Shown piece by piece: positions 1 to 8,948 of a DNA stretch of 64,000 nucleotides. Under the pieces are notes generated by a model. It made no database searches and was not told the DNA's origin. It saw nothing but the letters and a program-made list of their open reading frames with translations. A program made the translations under genes and the position numbers. Origin of the DNA: Verrucomicrobiota bacterium (GTDB lineage Bacteria > Verrucomicrobiota > Verrucomicrobiia > Limisphaerales > UBA9464); NCBI GenBank assembly GCA_017309115.1, contig JAFLEF010000016.1, forward strand, positions 62,001 to 126,000. The letters run 5' to 3'. Each line of letters begins with the position of its first letter. Within the stretch, counting starts at the first letter, position 1.

Positions 1-2520
1 GAGACCGATGTAGTTACCGGCAATCACAATGTTGGTTCCGGGCGTCTGGCCGTAGAACTCCAGCGAGTGATCATAGCCACCCAGGCTTTCGCGCACCATG
101 CCACCGAAGATATTGCGCTCTTCCGCGTCATTCACGCCGTCGCCATCCACGCCAATGATGGTGTTGTTTCCCGCGCGACCAATTTCGATGAAGCCTTCAA
201 AGAAAGTCGCCAGTTCCGGCACCAAGGCCACGTTGTAGTCGGTCACGCCATCCGGCAGCACGCCGAAGAAGTTACCGGAGAAACGATGATTCTCGCCTTC
301 CAGAATGACCGGAATCGCCGGCACGCCGGTGATCACATTGAACTCGGCACGGGGATTGGTGGAGTTCTTGGCCACACCAATGGTGACCCCGCTGACCAAG
401 ATCGTGTTGGTCACGTTGTTGTTCTCGTCCCGCCCGCGGTAACGGAATCCAGTGACACCGTCGGCCGGCGCGATGAACGGAGCGGTCTTGCCATTGAGGT
501 CGGTACCGATCCAGCACCCGGCGATATGACCGTTGGCACCCTTGGCGAACGCCACACCGTAAACCGAGACGTCCTGTTCCGGCCCGGTCAGCGGCACGGC
601 CAGCATGCCCACGCCCTTGATGGTGACATTGGTGGCACCCAGAACGCCGAAGATGGCGGATTCGCCCGAGCCGTAGCCAGTGTCGTCATTCGGCGTGTCA
701 CCCGGGAAATCCATGATCTTGGAATTCCCGTTTCGGGAATCGAGGACGATTTTGATCTGCGCGTTGTTGGCCGCCAGAATGGGATTCGTGTTCGGCACCG
801 CGCCCGGCTGACTGTAGCCATTGATCGTGACGTTGTTCGCCGTGATGTACGGATAGCCACCGGCCGGAGTGAGAATGTAGTGAGGTCCGGCTCCCGGGAT
901 GGCGAAGTTGATGGTATCGCCGTCGCCCAGCATTTCGATCGCCTGGGTCAGATTGGTCTGGCCGGCGACGATCGCGCTGTTGGCCGAGGTGACCGTGATG
1001 GTCTTCGGACCGACGGCTGTTCCAGCCACCTTCAACACCACGGTCGTAGGATTGTACTGCACCTCCCAAGTCAACCCAGTCTTGAGGGACGCATTCTCGA
1101 AGTCGGTGGACAGGAACTGGCCATCGAAGCTTCCCGCAGTGATCAGGGTGTAGGTCTCACCACCCGTCGGCGAATAGCCACTGAGGTTGACCTTCAGATG
1201 ACCATTGGCGATCCGGCCGATGTTGGTCACGACCACGGTGGTGTGAGTCGGACCGGTGATCGTCGCCGCGAAGGTTCCGCGTCCCGGGGTCGCGGCGCCG
1301 TCGAGGTCCACGGCGAGGCTCAGGTTGCCGCCAATGTGAACCTTGGCGTTGGGTCCCACGACTTCGAAAGTGCCGATCGAACTTTCCGCCGCGCCCGTGC
1401 CCACGGCCAGGTCTTGATTGATTACCAAAGAGGCCCGGTCGAGAACGCGCATGATGGCGGTGCCACCGGGATTGCCGAAATCACGCGGACCCGAAATGGC
1501 GATGCCCTTCGTCGGTCCCGATTCCGGATCCGAGTTGACGGTCATCTGCGCGTCATCCTGAAGAACAAATTCACCATAGCCCGGGTCGGCCGAGACAAAG
1601 GTGCTATTGGGTCCCGTCTCCGGCGGACGATTCTCCGGGGAACCTCCAGACCCGGCGAACACGTCGAAAATGTGGAACTGCCCCTTACCCTTGACGGTGA
1701 TGTAGCTGTTGCCGTTGCGGGCGCTAAGGCGGCGCAGGTTGAAGATCGCATTGTCCTCAATCGTGAGGCGGCCGGTGCTGTCGACCGCAGAGGCCATCGT
1801 CAGGTAACCTTCGTCGGTCGAACCTTCCGGACTGCCCGCGCCCATGCTGTTCCCGGAGTCGACCCGGGCATTGCCGCGGAGAATCATGATCTGGTCATTC
1901 GGATTGGGTCCGCCTTCCGACACGCTCACGCCGCTGCCGACGGAGGCCACAGAGTTGCCGTCCATCAGGACATACCCGTTACCCGCGGCATTGGCGCCGA
2001 CCTTGATGTCATCGCCCGCCCGGAAAATGGCATCATTGTGCATCTCAAAACGGCCGAGACCCTTTTCGCCGACTTCCCAGTCCAGTCCATTCAGCCCGTC
2101 GTCACCCTTGCTGCCCGGGAAACATTCGGGGCAATCGAAGTAAATCGTTCCCCCGTTCATCACGAACGTGGAGATGACGCTGCTAAAGCCGATGACCGCT
2201 TTGGGATCCCCCTCGGTGCCGCCGATTTTAAGGAAACCGCCGTTCATGATGACGTTCCCCGACTCGGTGCTGCCTTCAGTGACCCCCAGTCGAATGGCTC
2301 CGAGTAAGCGTTCTCCCGCAGTGGCGCCGATGGTGGCGGTTCCGGCGTTGTTGATGACGGCAATTTCGGCGACGCCCGGTACAGAGCCGGAGTCCCAATT
2401 GCTGCCCAGGTAGAAATCTCCTGCCCCGGCTGTCCAGGTCTTGATCGTCTGCGCCTGAGCTACGGAGGCCAGCGCGAGCGCCAGCACAGCCGAATAGCCG
2501 GCGAGTGTTTTCGTGTTCAT
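1..2520 (-). CDS. Secreted beta-helix / autotransporter-like repeat protein, C-terminal part outside window
   Basis: The minus strand is open from an ATG at 2520 to the window edge: 840 codons, no stop in this frame (checked codon by codon). Residues 1-23 are a clear Sec signal peptide with a short charged start, a hydrophobic core and an AQA cleavage site. The mature part is rich in G, N, T and V and has repeated short strands with NGG and GNA turns, as in passenger-like beta-strand repeat proteins. From about residue 480 the style changes to a right-handed beta-helix (VTINGYSQPG, HIAGCWIGTD), as seen in pectate-lyase-like surface proteins. It is probably exported and surface-exposed or cell-wall associated; substrate and role are unknown. 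The C-terminus, where a sorting signal would lie, is missing. The long plus-strand frame over the same DNA is an antisense shadow. Confidence 0.8.
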   Translation of the reverse strand, partial: MNTKTLAGYSAVLALALASVAQAQTIKTWTAGAGDFYLGSNWDSGSVPGVAEIAVINNAGTATIGATAGERLLGAIRLGVTEGSTESGNVIMNGGFLKIGGTEGDPKAVIGFSSVISTFVMNGGTIYFDCPECFPGSKGDDGLNGLDWEVGEKGLGRFEMHNDAIFRAGDDIKVGANAAGNGYVLMDGNSVASVGSGVSVSEGGPNPNDQIMILRGNARVDSGNSMGAGSPEGSTDEGYLTMASAVDSTGRLTIEDNAIFNLRRLSARNGNSYITVKGKGQFHIFDVFAGSGGSPENRPPETGPNSTFVSADPGYGEFVLQDDAQMTVNSDPESGPTKGIAISGPRDFGNPGGTAIMRVLDRASLVINQDLAVGTGAAESSIGTFEVVGPNAKVHIGGNLSLAVDLDGAATPGRGTFAATITGPTHTTVVVTNIGRIANGHLKVNLSGYSPTGGETYTLITAGSFDGQFLSTDFENASLKTGLTWEVQYNPTTVVLKVAGTAVGPKTITVTSANSAIVAGQTNLTQAIEMLGDGDTINFAIPGAGPHYILTPAGGYPYITANNVTINGYSQPGAVPNTNPILAANNAQIKIVLDSRNGNSKIMDFPGDTPNDDTGYGSGESAIFGVLGATNVTIKGVGMLAVPLTGPEQDVSVYGVAFAKGANGHIAGCWIGTDLNGKTAPFIAPADGVTGFRYRGRDENNNVTNTILVSGVTIGVAKNSTNPRAEFNVITGVPAIPVILEGENHRFSGNFFGVLPDGVTDYNVALVPELATFFEGFIEIGRAGNNTIIGVDGDGVNDAEERNIFGGMVRESLGGYDHSLEFYGQTPGTNIVIAGNYIGL

Positions 2521-2843
2521 AGTGGTTTAGTTCAGGATTGGGACGCACATCTGCGCGCCCAGTATTGGCTTTCGTATCCCGTGGTAAGCCGACACCCGAA
2601 GCGGGAGAGCGCCCTGGGCGTCGGAATGGGAAGAATTACAACTTGCTGGCTAACAGCGTCGTCGTTCACTGGCAAGAACTTTGGAACCCGCGGCCAACTC
2701 ACGAACGGCTGCAAATTTCGGGCTCGCCGCCGCTTCGACGAGCGCGTTCGTCCCACCCCGCCTTTGCTAAGTCAGAATCACTTCCAGGATTGCATGCGCC
2801 GGCTCAGCCGAGATGATGCCCGTCCGCTTTGAAACCATCCGGA
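2521..2843. other. Intergenic region between divergent genes
   Basis: About 320 bases separate the divergent starts of the secreted beta-helix protein and the CmcI-like gene. Short GC-rich self-complementary stretches occur (for example GCGCCC-T-GGGCGT around 2611-2624), but I see no tRNA, no recognisable riboswitch and no convincing -35/-10 pair. Open frames here on both strands overlap each other, have PVC-atypical composition and no family resemblance. The region presumably holds promoters for both flanking genes. Confidence 0.5.
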
Positions 2844-3572
2844 ATGAATCCGCACGATCCCAAGGACCCCGGTCTGATTGCCCAAATGGGTGCTGATCCT
2901 GAAGTCCAAGCCACCAGCCGACGGCTCTTCAACCTGACCTGTCGCTATCGCTACTCCTACAACTTCTCGTGGATGGGTCGACCTGTCATTCAGTACCCAC
3001 AGGACCTCGTGGCGATGCAGGAGATCCTGTGGGAGGTTCAACCCGATCTGATTGTTGAGACCGGCGTGGCCCACGGAGGCTCGCTGGTCTACTACGCTTC
3101 CCTGCTCGAACTGATCGGCAAACCCGCCAAGGTGCTGGGAATCGACATTGAGATTAGACCGCACAACCGCGCTGCCCTGGAAGCCCACCCCATGTTCCGG
3201 CGGATTGAGCTCCTGGAAGGCTCCTCGGTGTCACCGGAAATTGTTGCGCAAGTCCGGCAACGGGCAGCCGGAGCCCAACGGGTTTTGGTGGTGCTCGACT
3301 CCAATCACTCGCACGACCATGTCCTGAAAGAATTGCAGCTATACTCCCCGCTCGTCCGGGCCGGCAGCTACGTGGTGGTTTTTGACACCGTGGTCGAGGA
3401 CATGGATCCGGAATTGGTGGGAGAGCGGCCCTGGGGCAAGGGCGACAACGCCAAAACCGCCGTGCATGAGTTCCTCAAAAGCAACTCCCGGTTTGAGATC
3501 GATCATCAGATCGAAGACAAACTGCTGCTGACCGTAGCTCCGGACGGATACCTCCGGTGCCTACAGGACTGA
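2844..3572 (+). CDS. CmcI-family (cephalosporin hydroxylase-like) methyltransferase
   Basis: A protein of about 242 residues matching the CmcI/rhamnosyl O-methyltransferase family (Pfam cephalosporin hydroxylase), a class I Rossmann methyltransferase fold. The family signatures are visible: PDLIVETGVAHGGS (SAM-binding loop) around residue 65, VLGIDIEIRPHNR around 100, LEGSSVSPE, and LDSNHSHDHVLKEL around 155, which contains the metal/SAM region. Members methylate hydroxyl groups on sugars or natural products, usually near glycan genes; the substrate here cannot be told. A TTG five codons upstream (2829) is an alternative start. The next gene, a small methyltransferase, converges on it, which hints at a small glycan- or metabolite-modifying locus but proves nothing. 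Confidence 0.8.
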   Translation: MNPHDPKDPGLIAQMGADPEVQATSRRLFNLTCRYRYSYNFSWMGRPVIQYPQDLVAMQEILWEVQPDLIVETGVAHGGSLVYYASLLELIGKPAKVLGIDIEIRPHNRAALEAHPMFRRIELLEGSSVSPEIVAQVRQRAAGAQRVLVVLDSNHSHDHVLKELQLYSPLVRAGSYVVVFDTVVEDMDPELVGERPWGKGDNAKTAVHEFLKSNSRFEIDHQIEDKLLLTVAPDGYLRCLQD

Positions 3573-3641
3573 GGTTTCTCCAACGGTCGGCCCGAGCCTC
3601 CCACCGGCGGCGCCCAACTCCTGTTCGAAACCATTATCCAA

Positions 3642-4205
3642 TCACGCGCCACCGGTACGTTCGAACACGTAAAAATTATTCAGGCCCAATTGAAACCGTT
3701 GGTGCTTCACCAAGCGGAACCGGGGCGCACCGAAGAGTTGGGCGGTGCTCTCCACATCGAATCCGTGGTGTTCCTCCAGGGACATGCCATCCACTAGTCG
3801 CAACTGCTTGAGGATTCGAAGCAACCCATCAACCCGGGGACTGGGAACCGTCAGGAGAACCCGGCCGCCAGAGTGCAAATACTGGGCAATCCCCTCCACA
3901 AACGGACCCAGATGATTCCCGGGAATGTGCTCCAAAACGGCCAGCATGACGATGACATCGAACTGACCTGCGTTGGCGGGCATCTGGTCCGGAAAAAAGC
4001 CCCGACACAGTCGGAAGCCACCCGTAGTGCAGGTGTCCCGAGCCAGGGTTGGATCAATTCCCAAACTCCCCGCAGCCGCCTGCGAAAAGATCTGAAACAG
4101 CGCGCCGTTGGCACTACCCAGATCAAGAATCTTCTGACCAGGCTTCAGCCACGGCAGCACCCGGTTCAGGCGTTGGTGTTGTAACCATCGATCCAAAGGT
4201 TTCAT
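3642..4205 (-). CDS. Class I SAM-dependent methyltransferase
   Basis: A 187-residue protein of the Methyltransf_11/23 type. Motif I is KILDLGSANGALF (about residues 24-36), the acidic motif II residue is in SLGIDPTL, and motif IV is FDVIVMLAVLEHIP near residue 85. A post-motif GGRVLLTVPSPR strand follows, as in small-molecule and lipid methyltransferases. The length is short for the family, but both ends look intact. The ATG at 4205 has no clear ribosome binding site. It converges with the CmcI-like gene, ending 70 bases from its stop. The acceptor molecule is unknown. Confidence 0.75.
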   Translation of the reverse strand: MKPLDRWLQHQRLNRVLPWLKPGQKILDLGSANGALFQIFSQAAAGSLGIDPTLARDTCTTGGFRLCRGFFPDQMPANAGQFDVIVMLAVLEHIPGNHLGPFVEGIAQYLHSGGRVLLTVPSPRVDGLLRILKQLRLVDGMSLEEHHGFDVESTAQLFGAPRFRLVKHQRFQLGLNNFYVFERTGGA

Positions 4206-4336
4206 GAAGTCCGGTTTCGGGTCAGACCACCGTAAGAGCTGCCCGTCGGTGCCCGAAGCAAAATCAGAATCGACCTGGATTCAACTGCTCCGGGATTTCT
4301 CCAAACTCGCTATTTCCCGACGTTCGCAAATGAGGT

Positions 4337-5863
4337 ATGTCCTCGGAGGTGAGCCCTGATCTGCCGACGCGCGACGCCACCAGTCTGCGCGACCTCATGC
4401 TCATCCGGGAGGCTCACCGGTCCACGTTGCAAGCCCGTCCGGGCTATCTGGGGTCAGCCGTGGGCTTCAAGTATTCCGAATCCAATCGCCGGCTCACCGA
4501 AGGTTCGCCGGGCGGAAGTTGTCGGTTCATTCCGGCGATTCTGCTGTTCGTTGATCGTAAGTTGGGTCCCGACTCCGGCGCCTCCTTGCTGGCGACGGAA
4601 TTGACGGCCCAGGGGATTCGCTGTGCAACCGACGTCGTGGTGGGGCGTCCGCCAGTTCAGGCGAATCATTTGCCCGACCTCTCCCCGGAAAGCAGCCGAC
4701 TGCGAACAGTTCTGCGCGAAGCGGGCCAGGGCGCCTTTCCCGGCATGCCGTTGTCGTCCACCGAGGGACTGGGAGCCGTCACGTGTCTGGTGCGGTCACG
4801 CCAGGATCCAGCCGTCGTCGGACTGCTGACGGCCGAACATGTCGCCGGGCGACCGGGAACCGTGATTGAACGCCCCCTGCCCCGAGCCGCCCGTTTAGGC
4901 CGCACGCGGCACGCAATTCGGGAACGCTCGGCCTCGGATCACTTGGGCGAACCCATTCTGTCTGAAGGCGCCTTTCGTCTCGACGCTGCCTTCGTGCAAC
5001 TGTCTCCGGGACTCCCGTGGGAACAAGGAATCGATCCCATTTCGTTTGCGGGAGATCCGCCCCGGCTGGACCTGGGCTCGTTTGACCTGTTGGGCGAAGA
5101 CGTCGAAAGCGTCGGGCCAGTCCGCGGCCTTCAGCGCGGTCAAGTGGTCGGGTTCGCCTACGAATGGGGAATCGGACATCCGCGGCAGTTCACCGATTGG
5201 CTCATTGTGGGCGAAGACGGCGCGGTCTTTGCTGAACCCGGCGACAGCGGCAAATTGGTGGTGCGCTCCGCGGATCGACGTCCGGTGGCTCTGCTCTGGG
5301 GAGGCCGTCCCTGGATTCATTCCCAGTCGGGACACCAGGAGACGTGGTGTTACGCCAGCCACCTCCATTCCATTCTCGAACAACTTGACCTCCAGATCAT
5401 CAGCCCGGATTCCACCACTGAGTCGTTCTCCCCTCCTCTACTTCCGAGCACTATGAGTTCACCCGCTTCCCTCCCCGCCTCCGGCCTGGCCGGTCCGGAC
5501 ACCTTAAACCTCCGGTATTCCGGAGCGACGAATGACGTTGAAGTGCATTACGACGGAAGACTCGTGATCCACTCAATCAAGGGTGAGAACGGGGCCGTGC
5601 GCTATCTGGTCTCCCTATTTGGGGGGCCCTGTCTGATTCACACTCAGCGTGCTCAAAACGTGTTCGTCGCCGCCGGTCGCGTGGTGAAGCAGACCGCTCT
5701 GGAAGCCGAACCGACGGATCACAAGGACAACGGACGCTTCGAGGTGCCCGCGAGCAGCTCCTGCTGGCTCAACGCGGTGGAAGGCTTCTGCCAGTTGCTG
5801 CTGACTCCGGTGGCGGATCCGGCCTTTGGCGGCCGGGACAAGGAACGTCCGATTCTGCGCTGA
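4337..5863 (+). CDS. NAL1-like trypsin-fold protein with H/D/S triad
   Basis: A 508-residue cytoplasmic-looking protein with no signal peptide. The middle part resembles chymotrypsin-fold proteases of the Nal1-like type. A His sits in LLTAEHVAG (residue 168), an Asp in RLDAAFVQL (216) and a Ser in the classic PGDSGKLVV motif (304), spaced and ordered as in a trypsin triad. The N-terminal 140 residues hold a domain seen with Nal1-like proteins (SRLRTVL...PLSSTEG lead-in). The last 140 residues are a separate beta-rich region after a Ser/Pro linker around 360-385. Function is unknown: in plants NAL1 is a processing protease, but bacterial members are uncharacterised. The next gene (kinase-WD40) converges, with stops 10 bases apart. 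Confidence 0.65.
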   Translation: MSSEVSPDLPTRDATSLRDLMLIREAHRSTLQARPGYLGSAVGFKYSESNRRLTEGSPGGSCRFIPAILLFVDRKLGPDSGASLLATELTAQGIRCATDVVVGRPPVQANHLPDLSPESSRLRTVLREAGQGAFPGMPLSSTEGLGAVTCLVRSRQDPAVVGLLTAEHVAGRPGTVIERPLPRAARLGRTRHAIRERSASDHLGEPILSEGAFRLDAAFVQLSPGLPWEQGIDPISFAGDPPRLDLGSFDLLGEDVESVGPVRGLQRGQVVGFAYEWGIGHPRQFTDWLIVGEDGAVFAEPGDSGKLVVRSADRRPVALLWGGRPWIHSQSGHQETWCYASHLHSILEQLDLQIISPDSTTESFSPPLLPSTMSSPASLPASGLAGPDTLNLRYSGATNDVEVHYDGRLVIHSIKGENGAVRYLVSLFGGPCLIHTQRAQNVFVAAGRVVKQTALEAEPTDHKDNGRFEVPASSSCWLNAVEGFCQLLLTPVADPAFGGRDKERPILR

Positions 5864-5873
5864 ACCGACCCGC

Positions 5874-8861
5874 TCACGGGCTACCGCGCCAGGCCACCAA
5901 GCGTCCATCCTCGGTCAGGACCACCAGCCATCGGCCCAGTCGGTCGAAGGCGAGTTGACTAACCCCGGAATCCTGGTTTCCCGACTCGTTCGGCGGAATC
6001 ACCAGGGAGGTCAGGCGTCGGAATCCCGGAAGTTCCCAGAAGACCACCGTTCCCTCGTTGCCACCCGTGACCAGACGGGTTCCGTCCGGGCTGAACGCGA
6101 GGGCTCGAACGGATCCACTGTGGGCTTGCCAGGATCCGATCTTGTCTTGGGAAGGCCAGCGATAGGCGGCGATTCGCCCGCTCGCCCAACCTGCCACGAC
6201 CCACTGTCCTTGGGGCGCGAAGGCTGCGGCGGAAACCCGTCCTTGGCCCGGGTCTGCATCCAGAATCCGGGGCGCACCGCCGGTCACTGGCCAGAGTTGG
6301 ACCCGCCCATCTTCGCTCCCGCTCACAATCCAGGTGCCTTCGGTGGAGAGCGCCACCGACCAAACTGCCGAATTGGTCACCGCTTCCGTCACCCGCAACC
6401 GTAGTGTCGCCAGAGGATCAAACACCCGGAGACCTCCTTCCGAGAACCCAAACGCCACCCTGGGCGTGGCCTCCGACGCAGCAATCACCAACGGCGCCAC
6501 CCCTTCCAAGAGCTTCGGCCCTTGTTCGACCAACCGCCGCTCCCTGGTGTCCCAGCGTTGCAAATTCCACTCGGCTGAAAGGGCCCAAAGCTGCGAGTTC
6601 GTCCCGGCGGTTCCCAGGGGCAGAAACGCATTGGTCAGAACCCCGCGACGCTTCCCCGATGTCAGATCGACCACGGTTACGATCCCCGTCTGATCCGTTA
6701 CGGCCACTTGATCCCGAGCGTCCAACAGCGCCATTCCACCCAAAGGGTCGGCCCAAAAACCAGTGGCCCGGACCACCCCTTGCTGGCCGGTCAACGGCCA
6801 CACCCGCGAGGTCCGATCTTCACTGGCCGAAACCAAGGCCGCGCCGTCGGCAGTCCAAGCCACCGACCGGATGGATTGTTCATGCCCCAACCAGTTGCGG
6901 ACGGGGCGTCGGCTGGCCAGATCCCAAAGCCGGAGAACCCGATCCTCACCTGCCGACACCAACCGATCGCCCGTCGGAGAAAAAGCCAAGGTCCAAGTCT
7001 GACCCAAGGGACCCATCAGGGAGAAGGCCCCGGCTGATGTCGCGGTTTCGCCTCCGGCTTCCGGATACAATCGGACACCCTGTCCGGCGAGGCCCACGGC
7101 GAGAACCCGATGATTCGGTGAGAATGCCATGGACCCCACGCGTTCCACCGAAGCGTCGCGCCAAAGTTCCTTTCCACTGGGGATGTCCCACACCACCAAG
7201 GCTCGTTTCCACTGCGGACTCCGCTCATCAAAAAAACTCACCGCCAAACGGCGTGCGTCGGAAGTCGTCGCCATCCCACTGACCGACCAACCCGACCATT
7301 CTGCGGGAATCTGGAATTGCGCCCGTTCCGCTCGCGCCTCCAAGTCCCACCAATGAACCGACAGTGGTTCGTCGGGCGGACTGACCACCAGAACTCGTTC
7401 CGGCGAACCCCAAAGTCCCGCCAATGTGCCCCGGCCGGGCATCCATTCCGAAGTCCCTCCCGGGACGGTCCGCCAACCAAAGCGCCGATCCTGGGTGGAC
7501 AGGGACACTCGTTGTCCGTCGGAACTGAACCCGCCCAAACGCCAGACCCTAGGCACGAAGGCCAGAGGCGCGGGATTTCCCTCCTCCCACACCCGCAATT
7601 CTTGGGAATCTTCCAAGACGGCCAGTCGGCGACCATCAGGCGAAAGTGCGGCTTCGGTATTCGGTCCGATGCCGACCTGGACCCAACGATTGGAATCCCC
7701 CTGGGCCAACTGCTGCAACGCCTCCCACTCGAAGCCTCGTTGGGGAGGATCCACAGAGGTGGCTGCCGACCGAAGAGCCTGCCGGGCCACGCCCAGATCG
7801 CCAATCTGCAGCGCCAATTGCGCGCGATTTAGTTCCGACTGATACCACGCTTGTCGGGTCTCCCGCTCCTGGCGTTCACTGCGGATCCGGGCTTCGGTCT
7901 GCTGTTGAGCCAGTCGCCGATTGGACCGGCTCTCCTGCCACAGGAAGGTCAACGCCAACAGAAGGATCACGGCCGCCCAGGAACCCCAGCGGGCCACCCG
8001 CCGCCACCGCCGCCGCAATGTTGATAGTTCCTTGAGCGATCGGCCCGCCTCGATGAGCCGGAGATCGGCCATCATCGCCCCGAGATCAGGATACCGTTCC
8101 GACGGGCGATAGGAGCAGGCCCGAGTGATCACTTCGTTTAGCTCAAACACTTTGGTCGCGTCTGGCCAACCGATGAGCTCGGGAGGCAATCGGGGAAACT
8201 CCGCGGGCGCCATTCCGGTCGAGGCCACATAGAGCACTTTGCCCAGACTGAACTGGTCCGCCGGCTTGCTTCCGGGACCCTCGGGCGACTCGTAGCCTGG
8301 GGTGCCGACAGATGTAAGGGTCACTTCGGCGGAACTGACCAGCCCGACATCGGCAATTTTGGGCCGACCACCAACATAAATCAGGTTCGAGGGCTTAATG
8401 TCCCGATGGATGAGTCCCAAACCATGCAATTCGCCCAAGGCCGACGTCAGATCGACCGCCAACCGCAAGGCCTCGTCGGCCGACAGCCGACCCTTTTCCA
8501 ACAGCCGTTCCTTTAAGGTAAGCGGTTCGTAGGTCGCCGGATCGATCTCAGTTCCGCGGTGGAGATCATCCGCCAACTCCATCACATAGAAGAAGAACCC
8601 TTCAGCTTCATTGAGCCCCACATGAAGGAGCGCCAACTGACGGGCTTTGCCGAACGCGTGGCGTTGGAAGCGGGTAATGCCGTCCAACTCCCGCTGATAC
8701 GGACGGGGCGAATCAAACCGGCTGCGGGCCACAATTTTGACCGCCCGGTAAACGCCCGTAACACCTCGGGCCAGCCAGACATCCCCGTAACTTCCTCCGC
8801 CGATCCGACGGAGCAGTTCGTAGTCCGGAACCCGGGGCGCTGAAGAAGGCGAAGCGGCCAT
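5874..8861 (-). CDS. Serine/threonine protein kinase with WD40 repeats
   Basis: About 995 residues. The Hanks-type kinase domain covers roughly 14-270: glycine loop IGGGSYGDVW, Lys42 in AVKIV, catalytic HRDIKPSN (Asp154), metal-binding Asp171 in IADVGL (DVG in place of DFG), and GTPGYESPE in the activation/P+1 region. A transmembrane helix at about 295-308 (WAAVILLLALTFLW) follows, then a Gln/Arg-rich coiled coil. The remaining ~600 residues form WD40-type blades, e.g. LAFSPTGDRLVSAGEDRVLRLWD and similar units, enough for one or two propellers. It is probably an inner-membrane kinase, with the propeller side reading a protein partner or signal. The ECF sigma gene lies 87 bases upstream in the same direction, so the pair is likely one operon. 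ATG 8861 was preferred to the TTG two codons earlier. Confidence 0.9.
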   Translation of the reverse strand: MAASPSSAPRVPDYELLRRIGGGSYGDVWLARGVTGVYRAVKIVARSRFDSPRPYQRELDGITRFQRHAFGKARQLALLHVGLNEAEGFFFYVMELADDLHRGTEIDPATYEPLTLKERLLEKGRLSADEALRLAVDLTSALGELHGLGLIHRDIKPSNLIYVGGRPKIADVGLVSSAEVTLTSVGTPGYESPEGPGSKPADQFSLGKVLYVASTGMAPAEFPRLPPELIGWPDATKVFELNEVITRACSYRPSERYPDLGAMMADLRLIEAGRSLKELSTLRRRWRRVARWGSWAAVILLLALTFLWQESRSNRRLAQQQTEARIRSERQERETRQAWYQSELNRAQLALQIGDLGVARQALRSAATSVDPPQRGFEWEALQQLAQGDSNRWVQVGIGPNTEAALSPDGRRLAVLEDSQELRVWEEGNPAPLAFVPRVWRLGGFSSDGQRVSLSTQDRRFGWRTVPGGTSEWMPGRGTLAGLWGSPERVLVVSPPDEPLSVHWWDLEARAERAQFQIPAEWSGWSVSGMATTSDARRLAVSFFDERSPQWKRALVVWDIPSGKELWRDASVERVGSMAFSPNHRVLAVGLAGQGVRLYPEAGGETATSAGAFSLMGPLGQTWTLAFSPTGDRLVSAGEDRVLRLWDLASRRPVRNWLGHEQSIRSVAWTADGAALVSASEDRTSRVWPLTGQQGVVRATGFWADPLGGMALLDARDQVAVTDQTGIVTVVDLTSGKRRGVLTNAFLPLGTAGTNSQLWALSAEWNLQRWDTRERRLVEQGPKLLEGVAPLVIAASEATPRVAFGFSEGGLRVFDPLATLRLRVTEAVTNSAVWSVALSTEGTWIVSGSEDGRVQLWPVTGGAPRILDADPGQGRVSAAAFAPQGQWVVAGWASGRIAAYRWPSQDKIGSWQAHSGSVRALAFSPDGTRLVTGGNEGTVVFWELPGFRRLTSLVIPPNESGNQDSGVSQLAFDRLGRWLVVLTEDGRLVAWRGSP

Positions 8862-8948
8862 GGCCAATCGGGAACCGAACCAGACGCGCGAAGACTCGTC
8901 CCGGGAAAAACCACCGGAAAACCGGCGGTCACGGCCCGAAGCGAGACA

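Noticed and set aside
67-2307. Plus-strand open frame of 746 codons over the first gene
   Set aside because: It is antisense to a signal-peptide-bearing minus-strand frame with clear repeat structure. Its own composition (His/Arg/Val-rich) matches no family.
2538-2832. Short plus- and minus-strand frames in the first intergenic gap
   Set aside because: They overlap each other, lack family features and have poor codon character.
3628-3650. GTTCGAAACC-like tRNA T-loop word
   Set aside because: No acceptor or anticodon stem can be paired around it.
6404-7282. Plus-strand open frames within the kinase-WD40 gene
   Set aside because: They are antisense shadows of a GC-rich gene; Pro/Arg/Ser-rich translations with no domain.
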